NCBI RefSeq assembly: GCF_022605725.1
Contig: NC_065551.1
Span: 12,586,001-12,650,000, forward strand
Direction: 5' to 3'
Origin: Anthonomus grandis grandis
Lineage: Eukaryota > Arthropoda > Insecta > Coleoptera > Curculionidae
DNA: 64,000 nucleotides
Positions 32,627 through 43,666 of the stretch are shown piece by piece (the stretch's first letter is position 1; each line of letters begins with the position of its first letter). A model generated the notes under the pieces. That model was given only the letters and a program-made list of their open reading frames with translations. It did no database searches and had not been told where the DNA came from. A program made the position numbers and the translations under genes.

Positions 32627-34650
32627 CAGGGTGTTCCGTTGATCATGTTACAAACTTCTAGGGCAGATAGAAAACGTCAAAAGAAAAACAAATGTTCATA
32701 TAAACATGGGTCCGGAAAAGCTTCCTCAGGGAGCTAGAGCTCTTTGAAAATAACCTTTAAAAACTAGTTTTTTTTTAATAGCTCCGGAACTACTTTAGCT
32801 ACCGCAACTAATTTTGGGAGGTAAATTATTGTTAGTACGTTTATTCTTTTGAACTTACTAAATAAAACAAATATTTACCAGGGGCTTCAGAATCAGGGGG
32901 GTATTTGGTAAATTTAGGCCCATTTCTTTAAGACTTTAATTTCTGCCCATTTGGGCATTAGATTATGATGTTCCTATGCTTTTTACATAAAAAAGGTGCT
33001 CTTAGTAAAAGTCGATAAATGGTAAATATCACCGTTTTTGTAAAAATTGACGAAAAGCAAGTTATGAGATACAAAAATGAATTACCTATTATTATTAATA
33101 AATAATTAAAGAAAAAATCTGGCGTAAATAAAAAATAAATGTCTAAAAAAAGTTAAGGTAGCCACTTTATTAAATTGGTACTCAAATTAATTAATTGTCA
33201 CTTTAATTACCTTGAGGCATAAAATGTTTAAATGATTTTAAGTGTATAAAAAAACCAACAAATTAACAATTTTAGAAACGTAAACAAATTTTATTAAAGA
33301 TTCGTATTACCAAAATAAACTCAGAATATTAATTGCTCAAAAGGCCGGCCGCCACGATCGATACATTTATTGTATCTACGCACCATATTAAGGTTGACGT
33401 GGTTAAAAATATGAGGCGAGGTTTGGATTACTTTAACAGCTGCGGAAATTCTGGCCACCAGGTCTTCTTCTGACTCGACTGGAGTTTCATATACAAGACT
33501 TTTCATATGCCCCCAAAGAAAAAAATCTAAGGGTGTCAAATCTGGTGAGCGCGCTGGCCAGGTGACAGTGGCCGCGGCCAATCCAGCGCCTTCCAAAATT
33601 TTCAATTATAAACTCGCGGACAATAAGTGAAAAATGAGCTGGCGCTCCATCGTGTTGTAGCCATACGTTCTGTCGTATATTTAGGGGCAGATCATCTAAT
33701 AGCTCTGGCAGTACATTTCTTAAAAAATTTAAATAAATATTTCCCGTTAAACGAGGAGGCAACATAATTGGACCAATTAAGCGTTCTCCAACAATGCCGG
33801 CCCACATATTGACCGAAAACTTATGTTGATAGCTCCTAAAATGAATACCATAAAGGTTTTCCTCACTCCACACATGATTATTCTTAGAATTAAAAATGCC
33901 TTCTTTTGTAAATAAAGCCTCGTCAGTAAAAAGGACATATTTTGGAAATTGAGGTTCTGTACACCGGTCAAGAAACCACTGGCAAAAATTCACGCGGGGC
34001 ATAAAATCATTGGGTCCTAATGATTGCCCCTTTTGCAGGTGGTAGGACCGAAGAAGCTGTTCCTTAACAACGTTCCATACCCTAACATGATTTACATGCA
34101 TCGCATCAGCTACTGCTCGAGTACTTACTGATGGGTTATCTTCAAATCGCTGAAGCACTTCTTCCTCAAAATCCGGGATTCGGATGTTCTTTTGCGCGCC
34201 ATTATCTTGGCGTTTTATTTTAACGGAGCCAGTCTCCCTGAGAAACTAAGAGTACCTTTTTTATGTAAGAGCACCTTTTTTATGTAAAAAGCATAGGAAC
34301 ATCATAATCTAATGCCCAAACGGGCAGAAATTAGTCTTAAAGATCTTAAAGAAATGGGCCTAAATTTACCAAATACCCCCCTGATTCTGAAGCCCCTGGT
34401 AAATATTTTTTTTATTTAGTAGGTTCAAAAGAATAAACGTACTAACAATAATTTACCTCCCAAAATTGGTTGCGGTAGCTAAAGTAGTTCCGGAGCTATT
34501 AAAAAAAAACTAGTTTTTAAAGGTTATTTTCAAAGAGCTCTAGCTCCCTGAGGAAGCTTTTCCGGACCCATGTTTATATGAACTTTTGTTTTTCTTTTGA
34601 TGTTTTCTATCTGCCCTAGAAGTTTGTACCATGATCAACGGAACACTCTG
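32627..34650 (-). mobile_element. 2.0-kb mariner-like element with ~380-bp TIRs
   Basis: Left cagggtgttccgttgatcat and right atgatcaacggaacactctg are complementary and bordered by TA on both sides. The arms stay nearly identical for about 380 bp (32627-33003 against 34265-34650), ending at an aaaaaaggtrctctta word. Between them lies a minus-strand transposase gene. It is the only CAGGG-ended element in the window with coding capacity, so its relatives could have mobilised the MITEs. That is inference. Confidence 0.9.
33321..34215 (-). pseudogene. Mariner-like transposase, near complete, lacking its N-terminal helix-turn-helix
   Basis: The frame can be followed from about 34215 (RETGSVKIKRQDNG, then FEEEVLQRFEDNPSVSTRAV) through VNFCQWFLDRC, VLFTDEALFTKEG (first Asp), LTGNIYLNFL and WLQHDGAPAHFSLIVREFI (second Asp). 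A frameshift near 33575 moves into WPARSPDLTPLDFFLWG (third Asp) and a tail ending FEQLIF. All three catalytic Asp motifs are present. Upstream of RETGSV a stop and the inner TIR border replace the usual N-terminal DNA-binding domain. The copy therefore probably cannot bind its ends. Confidence 0.85.
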
Positions 34651-35980
34651 TATGTCTGTTATTAGAATACTTGAATACTTTTATTAGAATACCTAAAATC
34701 TTGTATATTCTATTTTCACGATGATTAAATAATATATTGCTGTTTATATAAAATCATACAATTGTGCTTTTTTGCATCATTTGCCTGGGACAAGTTTTAT
34801 GTAGATTAAATGTATAATTGTTGCATGGCTAATTTCTCCTTATCTGTATGTGATATATACACGAGATGCTTGCACAAAGGTCTAGGAAATCAAAGTATTT
34901 TTTACATTTTCTTATATTTTCAGTGTTTCTCGACGCAAGTGAAATAATTTTGCTGTTTTACATCGAAAAGCCCTGATTCTTATGTAAATCATTATAATTA
35001 TACAAGCGAAATTGCAGCCTATATTATGTTTATCATCACAATTTCCTCAAACATTATTCAAGTAGAAATGCATCCCAAGAATATATAATAATGCACCATG
35101 GAAGTAAAGAAATTTTATTTTTAGATTTTTTCATTAAAATTAATATAAATTGTATCATGATAATGTAACATAAGGCACAAAAAAAATTAAAAAAAAACAA
35201 CAAGCAGATTGAAAGTCATTGTCAAAACAATTTTATATTTGATATTATATTACTTGTTCATAAAATGTCCTTACTGAGCATTATACTTTATAATTAAACG
35301 CACCAACTGCTGCGCAAAATATAATTTGACAATTGGGTGCAGACATTTAGGCTGCTTTTTCAGTACATCGACTTGAAAAAGCGCGAGTTCGTCAGATTAT
35401 TATAGTTTATAAATCGTCGTCTTAATGCAAAACTCATCTAAGTCACAAAATTAAGTTTTTACTTGAGAACATTTTTTTAGTGAGTTGGAACTAGTATTAT
35501 AATTTCAATTATTAAAACTGTTTCAAAATGCATTTGATATGCTTTTTCGGATAAGAGTACGGTAAACTATGTTAGAGTTGCTATTTGAAAAACGTGGACA
35601 TGGAATGCCAATAGATTTTTAAACTATTACAAGTCCATAGATTTGAACATAGGATAGTCATAGAAAGTAATATAATATAGTTCTAAAAATAAAACAGCAT
35701 GGTAATTATTCAAAAACAAATTCTTCTTAGTAAAATCAGTAGTAAATCGATGAATTATAAGATAAGTAATGAGCTTCTCAAAATGTACTCACACGAATTT
35801 GCTTATAAAACTAAAATCAAGGAAACATAACAGTAATGGTTTTATTTAGTACAAAAAATATAATGAATTCAAAAAAAAACACAGCCGTAGTCTTTATTAG
35901 CTACCAAAAAATTGAAAACAAAATTACTTAATTGTCATCTTTTTCAATCAACTGCTAGAGCAAAAATGGTAAATTCACAT
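34651..35980. other. AT-rich non-coding, contains the dispersed repeat
   Basis: Apart from the repeat listed separately at 34965-35260, nothing is recognised. Confidence 0.4.
34965..35260 (+). repeat. Dispersed repeat, copy A (paralogue of 51105-51735)
   Basis: This stretch shares, in order, ttatgtaaatcatta, attatacaa, gc.gccaatattatgttta, aatacaccatg-type words, tttgtatcat, aatgtaacat, aaggca and caagcagattgaaa with 51105-51735. The second copy contains a 353-bp solo LTR that this one lacks, so this is an empty site at paralogous position. The repeat family itself is unidentified and shows no coding frame. Confidence 0.65.
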
Positions 35981-35984
35981 AAAA

Positions 35985-37295
35985 GTCCTGATACGAATTA
36001 ACTATAACTCCTTTTTGACAAAGTTATTGTGGTCGCATTTTTTTTCGGTATAGGAATTTGTTTTGTGTAAAAAAATTTCAGTTGCGTTGTATTTAGATCA
36101 AACTCATTCTTTTTTCTCTCCTTTTCAGCCAAGTTTACTCTTTAGAAATTCTGTTTATCATATTTCGTTTTAAAGGACAAAATATTTGGGTGTTTAAGAT
36201 TAAACTCTATGACTTTAAATTTACTTGCAAAAACTTTGCCATTGTTCTCATCTTTTTCAAAGTTAATTGCAGTTTTTTGCTGTAAATCACTCAGATTATA
36301 AATATCATTTTGAATTAACTCGTAAACTTCATAGACAGGCTGTGTTCTTTTTGCAGTGCGGACAACAGCACACCATTGTTAGTACTGGTGTATACACAGC
36401 AATATGTTTGGATGCTCGCTTAATCACGCTGTGGACGCTGTCACCTTCAAGCTGCATATGACCAACCTCTAAATAGGTGTGACGGATATTAACAAAATAT
36501 TTTTGGCTTATAAAACCAATTTTTGTTGTGGTTTTGCCCTGCGCAGTTGTCAGAAAAGAAAATTAAATTCTTTATTTTTAATTTGGCTGACTATGAAATA
36601 AAAAAGACAACTTCCTATTCATTTTCTTGAAGACATCTTAAAACTGTAAAATTATAAGTTGATAACTAGTTTATAATGTGCCAATCCCACGTTTGATTTG
36701 GGTGTGGACAAAACTTTTTGTAAATGAAAATTTGAGACGCCTATTGTTGGCTGCTGGTCTGCCAGCTCTTTTGCACACTCTCTCTTATTTTACGTGACTG
36801 TTCTTTATTTTTAATATGCTGGGTATATTTCTGTTCTTGTACATATGACAGAAAACACATAAATCTATTTTTGCTTTAAAAAAAGAAATATTAAATTCTG
36901 TATTGAAAACTTGTCGATAAATACATTCGGTAGCTGTAGAAGTGATATTTCATTCCTGGCTGCGTTCTAGATACATCGTGTACATCTTAGCTATACTTAG
37001 GGATGCAGAAAAATACTGCCAAGATGTAGATTGCCTGCAGTAATGACTTTAGACAGTTTCAAATGAATTTATATACTCTTACTGATTGTTTTACAAAATT
37101 GTCTAACAGAGAATTTTAGCAAACTTGCCACGTCTATCTTGTAAAACCACACCTGTACTACCAAGTTTATTAAAGACTATTAAAGAGTTTGTACCATCTG
37201 TGCACTGATACTTAGAGTGTTGAAGAAGAAAGTTTTGCAGACTACCGTGCATTTTTTCATTCATCCGTTTAAAAAGCAAGCGATTTATTATTGTT
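35985..37295 (-). pseudogene. Uncharacterised arthropod repeat-gene family, C-terminal half
   Basis: Minus-strand blocks in shifting frames follow a family I know only as uncharacterised insect proteins. They are: VVCKTFFFNTLSIS, NKLGSTGVVLQDRRGKFAK, YINSFETV.SHYCRQSTS, SLSIAKMYTMYLER, ATECIYRQVFNTEFNISFF, DLCVFC, SDNCAGQNHNKNW, GHMQLEGDSVHSVIKRASKH, then FEKDENNGKVFASKF and HPNILSFKTKYDKQNF. The acidic SDNCAGQN and GHMQLEGDSVHS motifs look like an RNase H-fold transposase or a gene derived from one; that is inference. There are at least five stops or shifts. A mariner insertion separates it from the N-terminal half at 38985-40157. Confidence 0.6.
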
Positions 37296-37355
37296 AAAAC
37301 TGTCAGTTTGACGCGTGCAATTTTTCAATTTTAGATAAAACAGTAAGTTAATAAA

Positions 37356-38412
37356 ATGGTGTATACGCTAGCCGAAAGAATAGAAATAATTTTCCTTTAT
37401 GGAGCTCAAGATCGGTGTGCTCGCAGAACCGCGAGAGCATTTAATGAAAGGTATCAAGATAAAAAAGTGAGCCATAAATACGTATTAGAATTCATACGAA
37501 AATTTGAAAGGACGGGATCGATTTGCAATAAGAAAAAATATGAAAATAGAGTTGTCGATGAAGCATGCCAAGTTGAAGTACTAGGACAATTTGCTATGGA
37601 TCCAACTTTGTCTATACCAAAGGCCGCAAAACTAACCAATATTTCCACTGGTTCCGTACATAAACTTAAAAAAAAAAAGTTCTTTCCTCATAAAATTCAT
37701 ATTCTTCATGAACTCGGAGAAGATGATTTTGATAGGAGAATTCAATTTTGTGAAGTGATGTGCCAGCGAATTGACGACGATCCCCATTTATTGAAGAATA
37801 TTTGCTTCAGTAACGAATCGACCTTTTTTTTAAATGGCCTGGTGAACAGACATAACTATAGATATTGAGATAATGAAAATCCGCATGTTTTTCGGGAAGG
37901 CCATACCCAATATACCCAAAAAATTAATGTTTGGGCAGGAATTTATGGGATTGAAATAATCGCGCAATTTTTTTTGGAAGAAAATTTGACTGGCGAAATT
38001 TATTTAAACCTTTTAGAAAATGCAATATACCCTTCCATCATCCAATCTATGGAAAATCAAGTAGATCAACATGGTGCTATATTATTGAATGAAAATAATA
38101 TACATTTTCAGCAGGATGGAGCTCCCGCGCACTACACTTTAGTAGTTCGAGAGTGGCTTGATGAAAATTTTCGAGAAAAGTAAATTGGCAGACGTGGTGC
38201 AAACCCCACTAGACTTTTTTCTTTGGGGCTACTTAAAAAGCAAAGTTTATAAAACCCCACCTGAGAGTATTGAGAATTTAAAAAATAGAATATTTCAAGA
38301 ATGCAGAGAAATTAGCGGGCAGACCCTTGCCAATGTTCGTAAGGAGTTTGAAAATAGGCTTTTTTATTGTCTTGCTAATAACGGCGCGCATTTTGAACAT
38401 TTAATAAAATAA
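37356..38412 (+). pseudogene. Mariner-like transposase (most complete copy of its family)
   Basis: ATG 37356 begins MVYTLAERIEIIFLYGAQDR, an N-terminal helix-turn-helix of the DUF4817 kind. KFERTGSI, PKAAKLTNISTGSVHKL, ICFSNESTFFLNG, PHVFREGHTQYTQKINVWAG, LTGEIYLNLLENAIYPS, FQQDGAPAHYTLVVREW, LDFFLWGYLKSKVYKTPP and a tail ending FEHLIK follow. The frame is continuous to 38183 except for one TGA at 37866-37868. The first catalytic Asp is Asn (FSNES), and a short deletion removes the SPDL segment with the third Asp before shifting frame. It is dead on three counts. It interrupts the uncharacterised gene on the other strand. Confidence 0.88.
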
Positions 38413-38439
38413 ATTTGGTACACTAATTAAATTTTTTTT

Positions 38440-38783
38440 TCTATCCTACCGATTTACACTTTAACACTTTAATTGCTTCTTGGTCAATCAATTTTATTTT
38501 TTTTTACAACTATTGATAGCATAATGAATGCCCTTTAAAATAACGTATCACACCATGGGGTAGCCATTTGATATACCAAAGTTTGGCGTAAATAAAATAT
38601 TCATTATTTCTAGACATTTTCGCTTACTAAAAATCTAAGAATTTTACGCTCCTTACTATGATGTATCACACGATTGGGGTTCCCATTTGACATATTAAAG
38701 TGAGGTTAGCTGGAGGTGAGGAGGTGATTGACAGAACTTCAGTAAATGTATAATTAAACGTCCCCCTGTATATCTAATTTGAC

Positions 38784-38819
<36 letters not shown>

Positions 38820-38858
38820 AAGTTATTAAGGGTGGATCGTTTTGAAATGAAAGCACTG
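38440..38858 (+). mobile_element. Right TIR of the 37.4-kb mariner-like element
   Basis: The end reads ggtggatcgttttgaaatga then aagcactg at 38858, followed by TA. It is closely similar to the right end of the 6.8-8.0 kb element, including the tggaggtgaggaggtgattg block near 38710. A run of about 27 T lies at 38788-38815. No matching left TIR was found near 37.3 kb, so the left end is truncated or replaced. Confidence 0.75.
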
Positions 38859-38984
38859 TATAGTTTGTTGTAGCTTTACAAGGACCTGAGCTCTTTTCCA
38901 GCAGAGGACCTGAATTTTTCGTTGAACAAGGACATTTTTCGACTTGCGGTGGAAGACGTCGAGGCTTTCGTGAACGGGCTTTTA

Positions 38985-39399
38985 CTTAAGGTGATACGCA
39001 TTTTGAGATATAATCTGGTTGCCTATTTGTCATTTAAAGACCAAAATTCTTTAAAAATAATTTGACTCTCCTCTTCGGTTATCTTTTCAGAACATTTTTT
39101 CGGCAGTTTTGGCATGGCGGCTTAATTTTTCTTGCGGGTTGTTGTTTTCCTTTCCATGTAGTGTACTCTTGGCCACTATTCCTGGACCTTTCGATTACAT
39201 TTTTTCTCCAGTTACTGATATCTTTCAGCCGTTTCCTTGACTTTCTTTTTTCATTTAAGTTGTTGATGTTTCTTCATCAATAGCTTTTTGCTCCACTGAA
39301 ATTGGTTTCAAAACAGTTGTTTCACCCAAGGTATTTTGTTGTACAACTTCTTGGGTCTTCATGTTATTTTGAACACCATCTGAGGTCCTTGTTTCGTTA
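38985..39399 (-). pseudogene. Uncharacterised arthropod repeat-gene family, third exon
   Basis: The exon opens after ttttattgag at 39399 in the phase left by the 39479-39623 exon, giving TNETRTSDGVQNNMKTQEVV. It reaches a TAA at 39257-39255. Shifted by one base it continues as RKRLKDISNWRKNVIERSRN, SGQEYTTWKGKQQPARKIK and PPCQNC. After another shift comes KCSEKITEEESQIIFKEFWS. The RKRLKDISNW to EFWSLND block is the conserved N-terminal region of the family as I remember it. Two frameshifts and a TAG make it a pseudogene. A plus-strand open stretch here is its shadow. Confidence 0.6.
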
Positions 39400-39478
39400 C
39401 TCAATAAAAACTAATCAGAATGAATAGCAAAAATTAATTGATTGCTCTTTAATATTGTGTAAATTATACGAAACGTAC

Positions 39479-39623
39479 GTGGTAATGATGTGGCTCTGTT
39501 TTAACAGTTGTGTCTTCATATTGACAACAAATTCAGGTGGTTGCATATTGCTTGACAGTAGGCTTAGGTTTCTGCAATAATTCTCGCCTTTGAATAATTC
39601 TTGACCGTATTTGAGAGTTGTTT
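39479..39623 (-). pseudogene. Uncharacterised gene, second exon
   Basis: This is a 145-bp stretch between a ccttttttcag acceptor and a gtacgt donor. It reads TTLKYGQELFKGENYCRN then LSLLSSNMQPPEFVVNMKTQ. The first two bases complete the Glu codon begun by exon 1, and it ends with two bases completed by T at 39399. The three-exon phase agreement is the main support. The sequence itself has no motif I recognise. Confidence 0.5.
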
Positions 39624-40102
39624 CTGAAAAAAGGATATATATATTTATAATTGTTACTGTAATTGTTATTATTACAAAATTTTTGAACCTAAATATTGGT
39701 AATGTGAAATACTTAATCATGGGTTGTTTGACAGGTGCCGAAGACTGAAGCCACCGTTTATTTTGTGTAAAATATTAACGATCACTGATTACCCCTTTTT
39801 TAACTTGAGATATATTTTTTAGCAATTAATGCTTTACCTATTTAAACCTATATTTTAAAACATTAAAAAAATAACAACCTTTTTTAAAATCTAGTGTTTT
39901 TTGGGTAAAAAAAATGAAAATATTAAACTTTGTATAAGAGTATAGTTCGATTTAGATTTTTTTAACATTAAACTAATAAATAAAGATAACTAATTTCATT
40001 ACAAATTACGAAAATATTTGACATCAAGAAGAATACTGTATTTATCGGTGTTCTTATCACAAATTTTTATTATTAAGACGAAAGTATTTTTTACATACAT
40101 AC

Positions 40103-40157
40103 CTGTTGATTTTTCTTGAAGAATTTTAAGTATTTTTCCTGCTCTGTTTAGTGCCAT
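40103..40157 (-). CDS. Uncharacterised gene, putative first coding exon
   Basis: ATG at 40157 starts MALNRAGKILKILQEKST and ends at acag before gtatgtatg, a good donor. It leaves one base, completed by the 39623 acceptor. The exon is short, and the start is chosen because the family typically opens with a small exon before the basic region and because no in-frame stop follows. Parts of the same gene downstream are broken. Confidence 0.45.
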
Positions 40158-41103
40158 GTGAAAGAGTTCGATCTAACAATCCAAATTTGTGAATTATGCA
40201 AAAGTATTCTAAGTCCATACACAAATATTTCAAGTCCCGTCTTTTTAGAGCAGAACTAGGCTATGTCCATGGGCAGATTGGACACACTCTACGACTTTGA
40301 CTTGAACTGAGGGTGTTTCTTCACTTGCACATACAATAGTTCTGCATTCAATAGAAAGCGCTTGCAGCTATAGGTTTCCGCAAATAAACGAAAAACGGAA
40401 AAACTGGACTTGGAATAGTTCGGCATTAAGGCGACGAAATGTACTATAATAATCTGTATTGCTTAATCTTTTTGAATTAGAACAGTAAACTTGGGTCCAA
40501 AAACAATCAAAATATATGAAAGCAATATAAAGATTTCCTTGATTGCCAATGACAAGTATGTGACAGACTCACGTTGGGTTAACCAAGGTTTTCCAAGACA
40601 TGCGTATGCCCAGCTGTATAAAAACATTTTCCAGGCCCTATAATGCAAAACTGTTCACGTAAAATATCTTGCAGACCTTTATTTAGAAACAAATATAAAC
40701 CATGTTTATTTGTATACAATTAAATATATACAGCTGGACTCGCTCCATTGCCTAAGTTCAATATGGCGGCCAAGCGTACCTACTTCTACTATAGCGCATG
40801 ATAAAAGAGTAAATAAAACATAACCAAACAAAATCATACCCTACCTAACGATCCTCTGATCTTATAGCCATTCATATCAGTAACCTTAAGAAGAACATTT
40901 TAAATAAAATTACATTTTATTTAATAAAATCATTAGTGCCCACTACTATTTTGTCTTAATATTAATTAGTTCTGAAACCACTATACGAACATTTGGTTCG
41001 GCCTATTCCCTTGGCCTCCAAAGCTAATATTTCACACAAGAGTCTTTAGATGTTGGCTTTTGGAAAGATTATGTTTATAATTCCGCACATTAATACTAAT
41101 GTA
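40158..41103. other. Upstream flank of the uncharacterised gene
   Basis: No gene is recognised. Near 40764 the word atatggcggccaa resembles a Pho/YY1-type site, which alone is weak evidence for regulation. Confidence 0.35.
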
Positions 41104-41491
41104 CAGGGTGTCCCATTTTGGATACTTTTGCGGGGTATCTCCGATATTTTTAACGTTAGCGTGATGCGGTTTTCGCGACAGTGTGCTACTTCTTCGTGAA
41201 AATAACGATGCCGTTAATAAAAATTTCAAAGCCCTCTGACTTTTTAAGATATAGGCCATTTTTGAAAATTCGACATTTTGGGACTCCCGCTTGTATTTCG
41301 GTTATTCTTTACTTATCGAATATGTAAAAAAAACAGTTTTATAGATTTTCTTTTTACCTTTTTAAAAATATATAATGGTATGCACTTTTTTTTACATAAA
41401 AACATACAAATAAATGACAATTTTCTAAAATTAAGGACATAAATTTATTAGTAATTTTGCGGGGTAAAAGTACCCAAAATGGGACATCCTG
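41104..41491. mobile_element. 388-bp MITE with CAGGGTGTCCCATTTTGG ends
   Basis: Left cagggtgtcccattttgg and right ccaaaatgggacatcctg are complementary and bordered by TA. Only about 30 bp form the TIR; the middle is unique and non-coding. It is a typical small Tc1/mariner-type non-autonomous element. Confidence 0.85.
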
Positions 41492-41631
41492 TACATCAAT
41501 ACAATAATCATCACAACATCAACACAATAATGTATTGAAAGAACTTGTCCATTATCTCAAAGAGACCTACGTAACTAGAGAAAAAAATGAAAACTCCAAG
41601 TCTCAGTCTCAAAATGACTTTTTAATTAATC

Positions 41632-41668
41632 AGGTAACATGTTTCGCTAATAAAGCATCATCAGACCT
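41632..41668 (-). ncRNA. Hammerhead-ribozyme-like motif (degenerate, minimal)
   Basis: The minus strand reads aggt, ctgatga, tgctttattagc, gaaa, catgtt, acct. CTGATGA and GAAA are the two conserved core strings. AGGT/ACCT gives a 4-bp stem I, gct/agc gives a 3-bp stem II with one extra T, and stem III is only 2 bp with cleavage-site GTT. This resembles the minimal hammerheads reported in Penelope-like elements. The inserted base suggests it is inactive. Confidence 0.4.
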
Positions 41669-41830
41669 ACAATAAACAGAAAAACACACGTAACTACAAT
41701 AAAACCTTACACTAAAACAAAATCAAATATTAAAAATTAGATAAAATTACCTTACAGCTAGATGACCTGCTAAGTACTGACAAATATAATTTAAATATGA
41801 GAATACCCACAATAATGTATATCAATATAC

Positions 41831-42417
41831 TTACGCTAATATTTACGTAAATGGCCTGGCAAAAGCAGGTAAAAATTGACAAAAATAAAATCGCTATATT
41901 TATGCAGGTAACATTTCATTAGGTAATAAGAGAAAGGGATATTTTACGATAGAGAAAGGTAAGGGTGCACCTTTATACTAATTATGTGTTTCAATCGCCT
42001 GGCCACCTCGTTCATCCGATTTAAATTCTCTCAATCTATTTTTTTTGTGAACTATGAAATAGAAAATTTACCACGAAGTTTTAAAAACCAGGAAAGAGCT
42101 CCTTCCAAGTATTATGGCTACAGCTGAAGAGATTAAGAACGATCAAGAACTTATATTATAAGACCATAAGACTATTATTAGAGCTACTCAGCAAGTTGGG
42201 TTTAAGGCAATAGCCATCAGAACAATGACAATGGCGACTTTTTTCACAAATTTTGTGAATTTAATTATTCAATAAAAATCTTTTTACATAATGCTTACTT
42301 ATTAATCGCACTCACCTCTCTCTATTGCAAAAATACCACATGCATATGTATAGATATTTAATTTTTGTCTATTCTTTACTTTACTAGGCCATTTACGTAA
42401 ACTATTAGCGTAAGTGG
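41831..42417 (+). mobile_element. ~590-bp mariner-like element with transposase tail
   Basis: The ends ttacgctaatatttacgtaa and ttacgtaaactattagcgtaa are inverted, and similarity continues through ggcc and gacaaaaat. Inside, 41995-42270 reads WPPRSSDLNSLNLFF, KIYHEVLKTRKELLPSIMA, AAEEIKNDQELIL and RATQQVGFKAIAIR. These form the third-Asp region and C-terminus of a LDFFLWG-type transposase with stops. It is an internal-deletion derivative. Confidence 0.7.
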
Positions 42418-43660
42418 CTGTAATAATTGGATGTAATAATTATTTGTTAGCATAGCTTATTGCGCACAAACTAGAAAAAAAAATATGTTAAGGGCCTGGT
42501 TTTCAGGTTTAAGCATAATAACTGAAAAAATGCACATAATTTCACCACATTTTTCATAAAAAACAAAGTTTTTCGCTTATTTTTTTAAGTAATTCCTATA
42601 AGTAAAATTGGTTTTCAAAGTTTGTAAATTTAATTACCCGTTAAAATAAGACCACTTTTCTACACCTGGAGGGTATGAAAGTAATAGAAAAATGAGTTTC
42701 AATGAACTCGTAAAAATTCGAGAAATAAAATGTTGATATGCCTGCCATTCAGAGAGGTGGTGAGAAGAGTGGTGCGACCCCCATTTACATGGTTTTTTGT
42801 TGATAAAATTGGACGTACAATCCGTGGGTCAAGTATCGGAAATCGAGCTCCTAACTATTAGTTTTTACCCACGGAAGGTTATAGTATAGTATCGTTTTAT
42901 TTGGAAACTTGCTATTAATTTTGCACTAAAAATTGGTTATTCAACAATACAGAACAGCTTGCCAAGTGCGAACTCTGCAAGTGAAATCGGTAAAGTAAAA
43001 AACATTTAATAGTGTGGCGGGGGGAACTTACGTACTTTCCGTATGTCCACCCTCCAACCTTTGACGTGGCAGGGTATCCGTCAATCCCCCTCACTATTTC
43101 TTTACAGTTATAGGAGAAAAAGTTGACAAAATGCCTCGGGCGCCACTCTAAGTAATTAAAGGAGCTCAGAGTCCCCTCTAGCCTCTCGGGTAAGCCTTTA
43201 GACAGTGGAGAAACCAGGTAGAGATTGAAAGTAGACTGTCCGGTTATAATGAGATAATATTTATTGCTCTTAATCTTTATTATTACAAATACTAATAAGT
43301 AACAGGTTTGGTTGCTTAAAACTAAATGAACAAAAGTGTCCTTACAATCTAATAATCCCCATTACCAATTTCTATGATTAAGCACAGGCAGTTATTTGGG
43401 AAAATGTACCGGAAAATTCAGCACTCTATTAATGACGCAAAATAGTATGATTTAAGGGACGGGGTCATGATGTTTTGTACAAGCGGTTACGGATGACATT
43501 CGTTAAGCAAAGCCGGAAACTCAACACCAATCAAGCGAAGCAATCTCAATCAATCGGTCAACATTTACCTCTGCTCTGTTACTATACGGATAATAATTAT
43601 GACATCACGGACTTGGTCATTACTTGTCTCTCACCACTTTGAGAAGCCAAGTAATAATTA
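42418..43660. other. Unassigned sequence with a GC-richer block
   Basis: 43010-43240 is richer in G and C (gtggcggggggaacttacg and ctctagcctctcgggtaag) than its surroundings and could be the end of an unrecognised element. No frame or terminal repeat was found. Confidence 0.35.
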
Positions 43661-43666
43661 ATAAAC

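Noticed and set aside
38880..39060. Plus-strand exon-like stretch after ctcttttccag (AEDLNFSLNKDIFRLAVEDV)
   Set aside because: The minus strand over the same bases belongs to the uncharacterised gene family (EFWSLND block), so the plus frame is probably a shadow.
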